The notes under the pieces: model-generated
What the model was told of the DNA's origin: nothing
What the model saw: only the letters and a program-made list of their open reading frames with translations
The model's database searches: none
Shown: piece by piece, positions 1 to 6,389 of the stretch
Position numbering within the stretch: position 1 is the first letter of the stretch
Layout of the letters: every line of letters begins with the position of its first letter
Program-made: the position numbers and the translations under genes
Origin: Thermobacillus xylanilyticus
GTDB taxonomy: Bacteria > Bacillota > Bacilli > Paenibacillales > Paenibacillaceae
Reading direction: 5' to 3'
Assembly: GCF_907165215.1 (NCBI RefSeq)
Contig: NZ_CAJRAY010000085.1
Coordinates: 44,959 to 108,958 of the forward strand
Length of the DNA: 64,000 nucleotides

Positions 1-258
1 GACAACCAGTCGACGTCGGACACGATCCCGTACAACGAGATCATGAACGACAACATCACGCTCGAGCACGAGGCGACGGTCTCGAAGGTATCGGAAGACC
101 AGCTCTTCTACCTGATGAGCCGCGGCCTGTCCGAAGCGGAAGCGACGCAGATGATCGTCATGGGCTTCATCGAGCCGTTCACGAAGGAGCTGCCGATGGA
201 GTACGCGGTCGAGATGAATCGATTGATCAAGTTCGAGATGGAAGGCTCGATCGGTTAA
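1..258 (+). CDS. sufB: SufB, C-terminal fragment (Fe-S cluster assembly scaffold)
   Basis: The reading frame is open from base 1 and ends at a TAA at 256-258, so only the last 85 residues are present. The peptide, with the stretch [20 protein letters not shown] and the ending [16 protein letters not shown], matches the conserved C-terminus of SufB. SufB is part of the cytoplasmic SufBCD complex that builds Fe-S clusters from sulfur delivered by SufS/SufU. In Firmicutes it is normally the last gene of sufCDSUB, and a terminator follows here. The start and most of the protein lie outside the window. Confidence 0.93.
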   Translation, partial: DNQSTSDTIPYNEIMNDNITLEHEATVSKVSEDQLFYLMSRGLSEAEATQMIVMGFIEPFTKELPMEYAVEMNRLIKFEMEGSIG

Positions 259-280
259 ACAGCTGCATTGCGCGTGACAT

Positions 281-321
281 CCGGCGCGGTCACCCTTTGG
301 AAGGGGGCCGCGTCATTTTTT
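281..321 (+). terminator. Rho-independent terminator after sufB
   Basis: A GC-rich imperfect hairpin (CGCGG ... CCGCG arms around a CCC/GGG inner stem) is followed by six T residues at 316-321. It lies about 25 bases after the sufB stop and would end the suf operon. Confidence 0.7.
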
Positions 322-421
322 GTGAAAAATGCACCGATAAAAATGTTGATTTTCTCTGTTCCCGGAGTCGGCGGGATGGTATCCTTTTCTTCAGGAAACC
401 GCATTCAAAGGAGATCTGCCG

Positions 422-1438
422 ATGATCACGAAAACCCATGCCCTATGGCGCAAAGAAGAATACACGTACCCCGTAACAGGCGATTTTGTACCGAATCTCG
501 TCACCTATGTCCACGAAGATGATGAAATCAGGCCCGCGCTTATTGTCGTACCGGGCGGCGGGTATATCCTCGTTTCTCCCACGGAAGGGGAGATTGTGGC
601 CAAGGCCTTTTACGACAAAGGCTGCAATGTATTCGTACTCACCTACACGACGAATCTGTTGCAGAGAACGCCTCTGAAAATGCAGCCGCTGAAGGATCTG
701 TCCCAAGCGGTCAGGTTCGTGAGGAAGCAAGCCCGTGAGTTTCGGATTGATCCGGAGAAGGTCGCCATCTGCGGATTTTCGGCCGGCGGACATTTGTGCG
801 GAAGTCTGGCCGTGCACCATGACGCAGAAGCGCTTCAGCCGGTCAGCCCCGAATACGAAGGCGTCAGCAATCGGCCGGATGCGGTCATCCTGTGCTATCC
901 GGTCATCAGTTCCGGAGAATACGCGCATCAGGGGTCTTTCAAGGCGCTGCTGGGTCCGGAAGCGACTGCGGAAGAGCTGGCATACATGTCCCTGGAAAAG
1001 CAGGTCTCCCGCCGCACGCCCCCGGTCTTTCTGTGGCATACGGCGACCGACGAAGCGGTGCCTGTCGAGAATTCGCTCCTTTTCGCCAAAGCATGCAAGG
1101 AAAACGGTGTTCCGTTTGAGCTTCATGTATTCGGCAATGGCAGGCATGGGTTGTCCTTGGCCAATCGGCAATGGGCGTCCGGAGAATATGGCCGGGATTA
1201 TACGATGCAGCAGGTTTACGAGGCTTTGCAGTATCTGATCGATCACCGGATGGAGCTGCCGCCCCCGTATGATCAGATCGGGCCGGTCCCCGAAGGCGCC
1301 GATGCAAGGCAAGTGGTGAATCAGTTCCAGTCCCGGTTCGCGCACTTGAGGCAGCCGGATGACGGAATCGCCATGTGGCCGGAGCTGGCGCATCAATGGC
1401 TGAAGAAAATTTTCGCGCTGCAAGACGCAGATGGTTGA
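422..1438 (+). CDS. Alpha/beta hydrolase, acetyl-esterase type
   Basis: 338 residues with an alpha/beta-hydrolase fold. Visible elements are an oxyanion-hole GGGY at 45-48, the nucleophile elbow GFSAG at 118-122 (Ser120), a likely acid Asp210 in HTATDEAVP, and His242 in GNGRHGLSL. The pattern resembles BD-FAE/acetyl-xylan esterase type enzymes that remove acetyl groups from sugars or small esters. There is no signal peptide, so it is probably cytoplasmic. About 60 residues after the catalytic His are less conserved. AAGGAGATC ends about six bases before the ATG. It stands alone between sufB and a hairpin-rich spacer. Substrate is not known. Confidence 0.85.
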   Translation: MITKTHALWRKEEYTYPVTGDFVPNLVTYVHEDDEIRPALIVVPGGGYILVSPTEGEIVAKAFYDKGCNVFVLTYTTNLLQRTPLKMQPLKDLSQAVRFVRKQAREFRIDPEKVAICGFSAGGHLCGSLAVHHDAEALQPVSPEYEGVSNRPDAVILCYPVISSGEYAHQGSFKALLGPEATAEELAYMSLEKQVSRRTPPVFLWHTATDEAVPVENSLLFAKACKENGVPFELHVFGNGRHGLSLANRQWASGEYGRDYTMQQVYEALQYLIDHRMELPPPYDQIGPVPEGADARQVVNQFQSRFAHLRQPDDGIAMWPELAHQWLKKIFALQDADG

Positions 1439-1496
1439 ACCGGCCGCTGATAGCGGAAGTTTTGCGCTTATTTTCGGGAAATTGGACGTTGGCGGG

Positions 1497-1637
1497 AAAA
1501 TAGAAGAAGCTGCTTCGCCTATTTTGGTCAAATTGGCGGTTTTCCGGAAAATCGGGAGGATAGAAGAAGAAGTTTCCTCTAATTTTCCGGAGAACGGCGC
1601 TTTTCGACAAAATAGCGGAAGCAGCTTCGTTTATTTT
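1497..1637. repeat. Three related AT-rich hairpins in the spacer
   Basis: Three inverted repeats sit in a row: 1497-1525 (AAAATAG ... CTATTTT with an inner GAAGC/GCTTC), 1544-1590 (CCGGAAAAT ... ATTTTCCGG with inner GAGGA/TCCTC) and 1609-1637 (AAAATA ... TATTTT with inner GAAGC/GCTTC). They share a core of GAAG near the loop. They fill the region between two convergent genes, so one of them may end transcription, but the shared sequence suggests a dispersed intergenic repeat family. Confidence 0.65.
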
Positions 1638-1639
1638 AT

Positions 1640-2101
1640 TCACCCGAACATTTCCGCCACACCGAGCGGATCGAAGCAAATCACATACTGCCCCACAATC
1701 GTATGACGGCCATATTTCTCCCGATACCGCTCGATGGCGGCTTGCAGGAAAGGCTCCGTCACCCCAAGAAACTCCGCAAAATCATGCCGGCTGCTGACGC
1801 GGGCGTGGTGCGCCTCGATGATCTTCTCCAACGGAACAAGCCGCTCATACGCCCACTCCCGGGCGGCCTTCTCCTGTTTGCGATTGCGGATGTCGGACTG
1901 ATCCAGGATATCCCCGGCGCTCGTATGATAATGGCCGAGCTCTTCGGCGAGGATGCACGCTTTCTCCTTCGTGGTCGGGATGCGGCGATTGATCCAGACG
2001 ATGCCGTCTGCGTACAGCCCTTTGATTCTTTTCATCAGCGGTTTCTCATAGATGTCAATGCCATGCTGCTCCGCCTCTCGGATGAGGTTGTCGTAGAGCA
2101 T
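1640..2101 (-). CDS. ImmA/IrrE-family metalloprotease-like protein
   Basis: 153 residues. The segment CILAEELGHYHTSAGDIL (about 49-66) is the zinc-peptidase helix of the ImmA/IrrE (COG2856) family; the first His of HExxH is Glu here (EELGH, 53-57). In ICEBs1 and many phages such a protease cleaves the neighbouring XRE repressor after DNA damage. The repressor gene lies immediately upstream on the same strand (4-base gap). Role in derepressing the tail locus is inference from this pairing. Whether the variant motif binds zinc normally is not shown by the sequence. Confidence 0.82.
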   Translation of the reverse strand: MLYDNLIREAEQHGIDIYEKPLMKRIKGLYADGIVWINRRIPTTKEKACILAEELGHYHTSAGDILDQSDIRNRKQEKAAREWAYERLVPLEKIIEAHHARVSSRHDFAEFLGVTEPFLQAAIERYREKYGRHTIVGQYVICFDPLGVAEMFG

Positions 2102-2105
2102 GGTT

Positions 2106-2441
2106 TCACTCCTGTCTCTGCTTACGCTTCATCCGGACGAACGCTTTGAACCGCTCGATCTCCTCCAGTTCCTCTTCCGTCCAGTCTTCCCCGTCATGAT
2201 GCGCGGCGATGGTGCCGATCTCGCGATTCTCTTCCCACGATTGCGCCATGGATTCCAGTTGCTCGACCGTAATGCCGAGCGCGCGGCATACTTTCATGAC
2301 GTTGTCGATGGACGCCCTGCCGACTCCACGGGTCAGCATCGACTGGAGCGTCGTCGGCGGCAAGCCGATCGATTCGGCGAACGATCTCCGGCTTCCCCTG
2401 CGATCGATCAACTCTGCGAGTACCTTGGCCTTCGCATCCAA
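2106..2441 (-). CDS. XRE-family repressor of the tail locus
   Basis: 111 residues. I place the start at a TTG at 2441 because GAGGTG lies six bases upstream and the protein then begins with the helix-turn-helix (about residues 5-55, with SFAESIGLPPTTLQSML as the core). The C-terminus is acidic then basic (EEELEEIERFKAFVRMKRKQ). The in-frame extension upstream to an ATG at 2678 would run through the operators and the divergent promoter, so it is unlikely. It probably forms a repressor/anti-repressor protease pair with the ImmA-like gene downstream and binds the palindromes at 2562-2610. Confidence 0.82.
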   Translation of the reverse strand: MDAKAKVLAELIDRRGSRRSFAESIGLPPTTLQSMLTRGVGRASIDNVMKVCRALGITVEQLESMAQSWEENREIGTIAAHHDGEDWTEEELEEIERFKAFVRMKRKQRQE

Positions 2442-2514
2442 CCTGGACACCTCACGCACGCGAATTCGTACACAACCCGGCAGCAAAAACGAACTGACAT
2501 TCGGTTGTACTGCC

Positions 2515-2544
2515 ATTATATGCGAAACTGCGTTCAAAATGCAA
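2515..2544 (-). promoter_or_regulatory. Predicted promoter for the repressor gene
   Basis: On the minus strand, TTGCAT (2544-2539) and TATAAT (2520-2515) are separated by 18 bases, reading into the repressor gene about 75 bases further on. The -10 is a perfect consensus. Confidence 0.6.
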
Positions 2545-2553
2545 TTGCACGTC

Positions 2554-2582
2554 TTGACACTAAACGCAATAGCGTTTATCAT
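2554..2582 (+). promoter_or_regulatory. Predicted promoter for the sigma-like gene
   Basis: TTGACA (2554-2559) and TATCAT (2577-2582) are 17 bases apart and point to the gene at 2635. A 16-base palindrome fills the spacer, so a bound repressor would block polymerase. Confidence 0.75.
2562..2577. promoter_or_regulatory. Palindromic operator 1
   Basis: AAACGCAATAGCGTTT is a hyphenated palindrome with 6-base arms (AAACGC/GCGTTT). It overlaps the spacer and the first base of the -10 of the rightward promoter, the classic site for an XRE repressor. Confidence 0.75.
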
Positions 2583-2594
2583 GACAATCACCGC

Positions 2595-2610
2595 GAACGC
2601 AAATGCGTTC
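2595..2610. promoter_or_regulatory. Palindromic operator 2
   Basis: GAACGCAAATGCGTTC shares the ACGC-N4-GCGT core with operator 1, and its centre is 33 bases away (about three helical turns), suiting cooperative repressor binding. It lies between the -10 and the ribosome binding site. Confidence 0.75.
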
Positions 2611-2634
2611 ACCCAAAAGGAGGGACAATCACGA

Positions 2635-3102
2635 ATGAGCATCGCGGCACTGATCGCGGAATACACGTCCGGCATCAAGGCGCTGAGCCGTTACAAGAAA
2701 TCGCTGGACCGCAACAATCCGGTGGAGGCCGAGGAAGCCCGCACCATTTCCGGCATGCTGTCGGATATGCGGTACGCGCTGGACTGGATGCGCCGGGGCC
2801 GGCGGCCGGGGAGCCGGAAGGGGGCCGAGCGGCATGACATTTATCGCCGCCGGGAACTGCTGGCGAATACGGAGCCGCTGACGGATGAAGAGCGGCAGAA
2901 GCTGCTCGACTGCATGGCCGTCATGACCGAGCGCGAACTGACGTGCTGGCTGCTGCATATGGCGCAGGGTTTCACGTATGCCGAGATCGGCGCGCGGCTG
3001 GAACTGTCGCGGCGCACGGTGCAGCAGTACGTCGAGCGGGCCCGGAAGAAGGTCGAGGACGCGCTTGGACGGGCCGATGACGTGCAGATGACGTGCGGAT
3101 GA
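2635..3102 (+). CDS. Sigma-70 region 4-like phage transcription regulator
   Basis: 155 residues. The C-terminal half holds a sigma region 4/ArpU-type helix-turn-helix: the stretch at about 85-145 includes ERELTCWLLHMAQG and TYAEIGARLELSRRTVQQYV. There is no region 2, so it is not a full sigma factor. The ATG at 2635 follows AAGGAGG (2617-2623). An in-frame extension upstream would cross the promoter and is rejected. It is the first gene transcribed away from the repressor and lies before the tail operon, which suggests that it activates tail gene expression, as late regulators of this type do in phages. That role is inferred. Confidence 0.75.
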   Translation: MSIAALIAEYTSGIKALSRYKKSLDRNNPVEAEEARTISGMLSDMRYALDWMRRGRRPGSRKGAERHDIYRRRELLANTEPLTDEERQKLLDCMAVMTERELTCWLLHMAQGFTYAEIGARLELSRRTVQQYVERARKKVEDALGRADDVQMTCG

Positions 3103-3165
3103 CGTACAACTTGCAGTGCCCGACGTATGCCCATTTGCGGAAAAAGAGGATCACGTAACCGGAAA

Positions 3166-3193
3166 GTCCTGCTGACGGCGGGGCTGTTTTTTT
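3166..3193 (+). terminator. Predicted terminator between regulator and tail operon
   Basis: Stem GTCCTGC (3166-3172) pairs with GCGGGGC (3178-3184), with two G-U pairs, followed by TG and seven T residues (3187-3193). It separates the sigma-like gene from the structural genes, so read-through or a second promoter would be needed for tail expression. The rest of the 220-base spacer shows no clear promoter. Confidence 0.55.
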
Positions 3194-3322
3194 CCGGGAG
3201 TGGACAAGCGTGAATGGCGGGCCCTTCGCAGCGCAGCGTGGGGCCCGAAATCTTGCCGAACGCGGCCGGGAGGTGACGGCGGTGAAGTGACCCACTGAAT
3301 CGGGAGGCCCATCGCGAAAGGG

Positions 3323-3778
3323 GTGAATCCAATCGGAGACATGAGCGAGCCGCAGAACGTTTCGATCAACGATGTCCGCCAGGCGGTTCACGCCGCGCTG
3401 GCCGAGTGTTTCCCGGATGTACCCGTTCTGGACGGGGAACCGCCGGAAGAGACGAGCCCGCCGTATTTCGTCGTGCAATTGCTCGAGTCCGGCCATGTGC
3501 AGGAACTCGGCCGACGGTACCAGCGGCAGTATCCGTTCAGCATCCAATATGTTGATCCGGATGCGGGAAACGAGGACCGGTACGATATGGCGGACCATCT
3601 GTCCGACGTGCTGCAATGGATCGAGGCGGCCGGGCGCCCGGTGCGCGGGACGGGAATGAAGTTCAGGATTGAGAATCAGATCCTTCACTTCTCCGTCGAG
3701 TATCGCATCCGCGTCTGGAAACCGGTCCAGCCTGATCCGGCCATGCAGACGCTCGATCTGAAGGAGGGAGTCAAGTGA
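3323..3778 (+). CDS. Phage tail terminator-like protein
   Basis: 151 residues from a GTG at 3323, or 145 from an ATG at 3341; the ribosome site does not decide. The pattern, an N-terminal helix (INDVRQAVHAALAECFPDVPV) then a beta-rich domain with YFVVQLLESGHVQELGRRYQR and a closing VEYRIRVWKP, fits the tail terminator/completion proteins that sit directly before the sheath gene in PBSX-like tails. Such proteins cap the tail tube and stop its growth. In a headless particle this would be the upper end of the tail. Confidence 0.72.
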   Translation: MNPIGDMSEPQNVSINDVRQAVHAALAECFPDVPVLDGEPPEETSPPYFVVQLLESGHVQELGRRYQRQYPFSIQYVDPDAGNEDRYDMADHLSDVLQWIEAAGRPVRGTGMKFRIENQILHFSVEYRIRVWKPVQPDPAMQTLDLKEGVK

Positions 3779-3945
3779 AGAACGAGACGGCGCCGAAATT
3801 CAGCAAAACGCAAATCTTGCGTTCGCTGAAAATCGCTCCGGTACAGAAAGACGTGCTCCGCACGCTGCTTCGTGACGACGAAACGTACACCCTCGATCAA
3901 GCGCGCAAGCTGATCGACAAATTTGCAAGCAGGAAGGTGAAGTAA
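3775..3945 (+). CDS. Small basic tail-operon protein
   Basis: 56 residues starting with GTG at 3775, which overlaps the preceding stop (GTGA), with AAGGAGGGAG upstream. It is rich in Lys and Arg with a predicted helical pattern (LRSLKIAPVQKDVLRTLLRDDETYTLDQARKLIDKF). It is too small to assign. Its position between tail terminator and sheath matches the small XkdJ-type gene of PBSX. The 4-base overlap and the 2-base gap to the sheath gene indicate translational coupling. Confidence 0.65.
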   Translation: MKNETAPKFSKTQILRSLKIAPVQKDVLRTLLRDDETYTLDQARKLIDKFASRKVK

Positions 3946-3947
3946 AC

Positions 3948-5270
3948 ATGGCAGGTGGAAACTGGATTTCGCAGAACAAGACGCGCCCCGGCGTCTATAT
4001 CAACTTCAAATCGGAGGCGAAGGCCGCCGGCGCAATGGGAGAGCGCGGCATCGTCAGTCTGCCGCTTCCGCTGTCCTGGGGACCGGCGAAACAGGTGATC
4101 GCGATGGAAGCCGGCGACGACACGTTCGCGACGCTCGGGTACCCGATCACGGCGCCGCAGCTGCTGCCGGTGCGCGAGGCGCTGAAGCGCGCCCGCACGG
4201 TGCTGCTGTACCGGCTCAACGCCGGCACGCAGGCAACGGGCACGGACGGCGTGAACCTGACGATTACGGCCAAATACGGCGGCGTCAGGGGGAACGACAT
4301 CACCGTCGTCATTTCGACGAATGTGGATGATCCGGACAAATTCGACGTGCAGACGCTGGTGGACGGCGCGGAAGTCGATTACCAGGAGGCCGTGCAGGAG
4401 GTCGAAGACCTCGAAGACAACGACTGGGTGACCTGGTCGGGCAGCGGCCTGCTGACGCCTTCGGCCGGCATTCCGCTGACCGGCGGCGCGGACGGCGCCG
4501 CGACGGCGCAGGATTACCTCGACTATCTCGAAGCGATCGAGGTGCAAGATTTCCACACGATCGGCCTGACGGCGACCGACCCGTCGGTGAAGGGCGTATT
4601 CGCCGCGTTCGCGAAACGGCTGCGCGATGAAGAAGGCAAGAAGATCCAGGTCGTGATGGAGAACTACCCGACGGCCGACTACGAAGGCGTCATCAGCGTG
4701 AAGAACGGCGTGGTGCTGGCGGACGGCACGACGCTCACGGCCGCGCAGGCCGTCGCATGGGTGGCCGGGGCAACGGCTGGCGCCGCGCCGAACGAATCGC
4801 TGACCTACACGGCCTACGACGGCGCCGTGGACGCTTCGCCGCGGTACACGAACAGCCAGATCATCGCCGCGCTGCAGAACGGCGAGTTCGTGTTCACGGG
4901 CATCGACGGCCGTGCGGTCGTGGAGCAGGACATCAACACGCTGAAGACGTTCACGCCGGACAAGGGCAAGGCGTTCAGCAAGAACCGCGTCCTGCGGGCG
5001 CTCGACGGCATCGGCAACGACTACATGCGGGTGTTCAGCGCAAGCTACATCGGCAAGGTGCCGAACAACGCGGACGGCCGGAATCTTTTCAAATCCGAGT
5101 GCATCAACATCACAAGCCAGTATCAGAACATCGGCGCGGTGCAGAACTTCGACCCGCAGACGGACATCGAAGTGCTGCCGGGCGCGGATTCGGATTCCGT
5201 CGTCGTGAATCAATGGGTGCAGCCGGTCGATTCAATCGAAAAAATCTACATGACCGTGACGGTCCGGTAA
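3948..5270 (+). CDS. xkdK: Contractile tail sheath protein (XkdK-like)
   Basis: 440 residues. The N-terminus (WISQNKTRPGVYINFKSEA) is typical of tail sheath proteins of the XkdK/phage-sheath family. A central insert domain (about 100-220, GVNLTITAKYGGVRGNDITV) is followed by the conserved C-terminal half with GIDGRAVVEQDINTLKTF and the ending IYMTVTVR, which donates strands to neighbouring subunits. It forms the outer contractile cylinder around the tube. Its presence makes this a contractile (myovirus/R-type) tail. Length is as expected for the family. Confidence 0.95.
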   Translation: MAGGNWISQNKTRPGVYINFKSEAKAAGAMGERGIVSLPLPLSWGPAKQVIAMEAGDDTFATLGYPITAPQLLPVREALKRARTVLLYRLNAGTQATGTDGVNLTITAKYGGVRGNDITVVISTNVDDPDKFDVQTLVDGAEVDYQEAVQEVEDLEDNDWVTWSGSGLLTPSAGIPLTGGADGAATAQDYLDYLEAIEVQDFHTIGLTATDPSVKGVFAAFAKRLRDEEGKKIQVVMENYPTADYEGVISVKNGVVLADGTTLTAAQAVAWVAGATAGAAPNESLTYTAYDGAVDASPRYTNSQIIAALQNGEFVFTGIDGRAVVEQDINTLKTFTPDKGKAFSKNRVLRALDGIGNDYMRVFSASYIGKVPNNADGRNLFKSECINITSQYQNIGAVQNFDPQTDIEVLPGADSDSVVVNQWVQPVDSIEKIYMTVTVR

Positions 5271-5283
5271 GAGGTGACGCGAA

Positions 5284-5748
5284 ATGATTTTCCGTGAAGG
5301 TGACGCGATTTCCGGCAAGCAGGCTTATGCCTACATCAAAATCAACGGCCGCCAGGAAGAGCTCTTCTATGCGAAGTCGCTGGAGGCCACGATCGAGAAG
5401 AACAAGGTCGATGTGCCGGTCCTCGGCCGCACGAACACGCCGCAGCGGGCGGCGGGCTGGTCGGGCAGCGGCACGCTGACGATCTACTATGTGACGTCGG
5501 TGTTCCGGCGCCTCATGCTCGACTACATCAAGACCGGCCGCGACTTCTGGTTCGACCTGTACGTCGTGAACGAAGATCCGCAGTCCAGCGCCGGCAAGCA
5601 GTCGGTCATGCTGAAAAACTGCAACCTGGACAGCGTCATTATCGCGAAGTTCGACGCGTCCAGCGACGACATGCTCGAAGAAGAGATGCCGTTCACGTTC
5701 AGCGACGTCGAACTGCTCGACGAGTTCCGCACGATTACGGGCGCCTGA
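5284..5748 (+). CDS. xkdM: Tail tube protein (XkdM-like)
   Basis: 154 residues; GAGGTG lies seven bases before the ATG. The protein begins FREGDAISGKQAYAYIKING and has LEATIEKNKVDVPVLGRTN and GSGTLTIYYVTSVF, features of the XkdM/gp19-like tube family. It forms the inner tube expelled when the sheath contracts. It follows the sheath gene by 13 bases, in the usual order. Confidence 0.93.
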   Translation: MIFREGDAISGKQAYAYIKINGRQEELFYAKSLEATIEKNKVDVPVLGRTNTPQRAAGWSGSGTLTIYYVTSVFRRLMLDYIKTGRDFWFDLYVVNEDPQSSAGKQSVMLKNCNLDSVIIAKFDASSDDMLEEEMPFTFSDVELLDEFRTITGA

Positions 5749-5791
5749 TGGGCGCCCTCTTTCATCCAAAATTTGAGGGAGGATTCTCGCC

Positions 5792-6199
5792 ATGAACCTG
5801 CAGGAATTTCTGAACAACAACCCGATCGACAACCTGACCGAAGAAGTGGTGGTCTCGCCGCGCTTCAAGGATGAGAAGGGCAACTTGCTGAAATTCAAAA
5901 TCAAGGCGATGACAAGCCGGGAGTTCGACGACATCCGGCGCAGCGCGATGCAGATCAAGAAGGGCCGCAAGGTCGAGTTCGACGCGCAGAAATTTAATCT
6001 CCAGGTCGTCGTCCACCACACGCTGGTTCCGGACTTCAAGGATGCGGCAAGCATCCGCAAGCTCGGCTGCCATACGCCGGAAGAGTACGTCCAGAAGGTG
6101 CTGCTCGCCGGCGAAGTCGCGACGCTCGCACAGAAGATCCAGGAGCTGAGCGGCTTCGACGTCGAGATGGACGAGCTCGTGGAAGAGGCAAAAAACTGA
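5792..6199 (+). CDS. xkdN: Tail assembly chaperone, short form (XkdN-like)
   Basis: 135 residues (MNLQEFLNNNPIDNLTEEVV start, KFKIKAMTSREFDDIRRSAM), a chaperone found between tube and tape measure genes in tailed phages. It ends at a TGA at 6197-6199. The last two sense codons, AAA AAC, together with the preceding A form the slippery heptamer described separately. The short form is expected to be the major product and to coat the tape measure during tail assembly. Confidence 0.88.
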   Translation: MNLQEFLNNNPIDNLTEEVVVSPRFKDEKGNLLKFKIKAMTSREFDDIRRSAMQIKKGRKVEFDAQKFNLQVVVHHTLVPDFKDAASIRKLGCHTPEEYVQKVLLAGEVATLAQKIQELSGFDVEMDELVEEAKN

Positions 6200-6369
6200 T
6201 CCGGGAGGGCGATAGTGAAGCGAACTACGCTTACTACGCCCTCCACAAGCTTCACATCCTCCCGAGCCAGTTCGTGAATCTGCCCCGGGAGGAGAAGGCG
6301 TTCATCATCGCCTGCATCGACGAGCGAATCGCGGCGGAGAAGCGGGCGATGAGGAAGAAGCGGAAGTAG
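5792..6369 (+). CDS. Tail assembly chaperone, -1 frameshift fusion
   Basis: A -1 shift at 6190-6196 joins the first 135 residues to a 57-codon frame (6196-6366, TAG at 6367-6369), giving 192 residues. The added part reads LIREGDSEANYAYYALHK, continues with LHILPSQFVNLPREEKAF and ends in a very basic tail (KRAMRKKRK). This frame has no good start of its own and fills the gap to the tape measure gene, as the gpG-T extension does in lambda-like and PBSX-like tails. Efficiency of the shift cannot be read from sequence. Confidence 0.83.
6190..6196 (+). other. Programmed -1 frameshift site A AAA AAC
   Basis: The heptamer A AAA AAC is in the canonical X XXY YYZ register (zero-frame codons AAA, AAC) directly before the TGA of the short chaperone. 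A purine-rich GGAAGAGG just upstream could act as a ribosome-stimulating element. Confidence 0.85.
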
Positions 6370-6389
6370 TGTGAAAGGAGGGCTGGGAT

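Noticed and set aside
2209..2634. N-terminal extension of the sigma-like regulator
   Set aside because: It would be translated through the divergent promoter and operators; ATG at 2635 has a good ribosome site.
3195..3322. A 26-codon frame between the terminator and the tail terminator gene
   Set aside because: GTG-started, Arg-rich, no clear ribosome binding site or family; not enough support.
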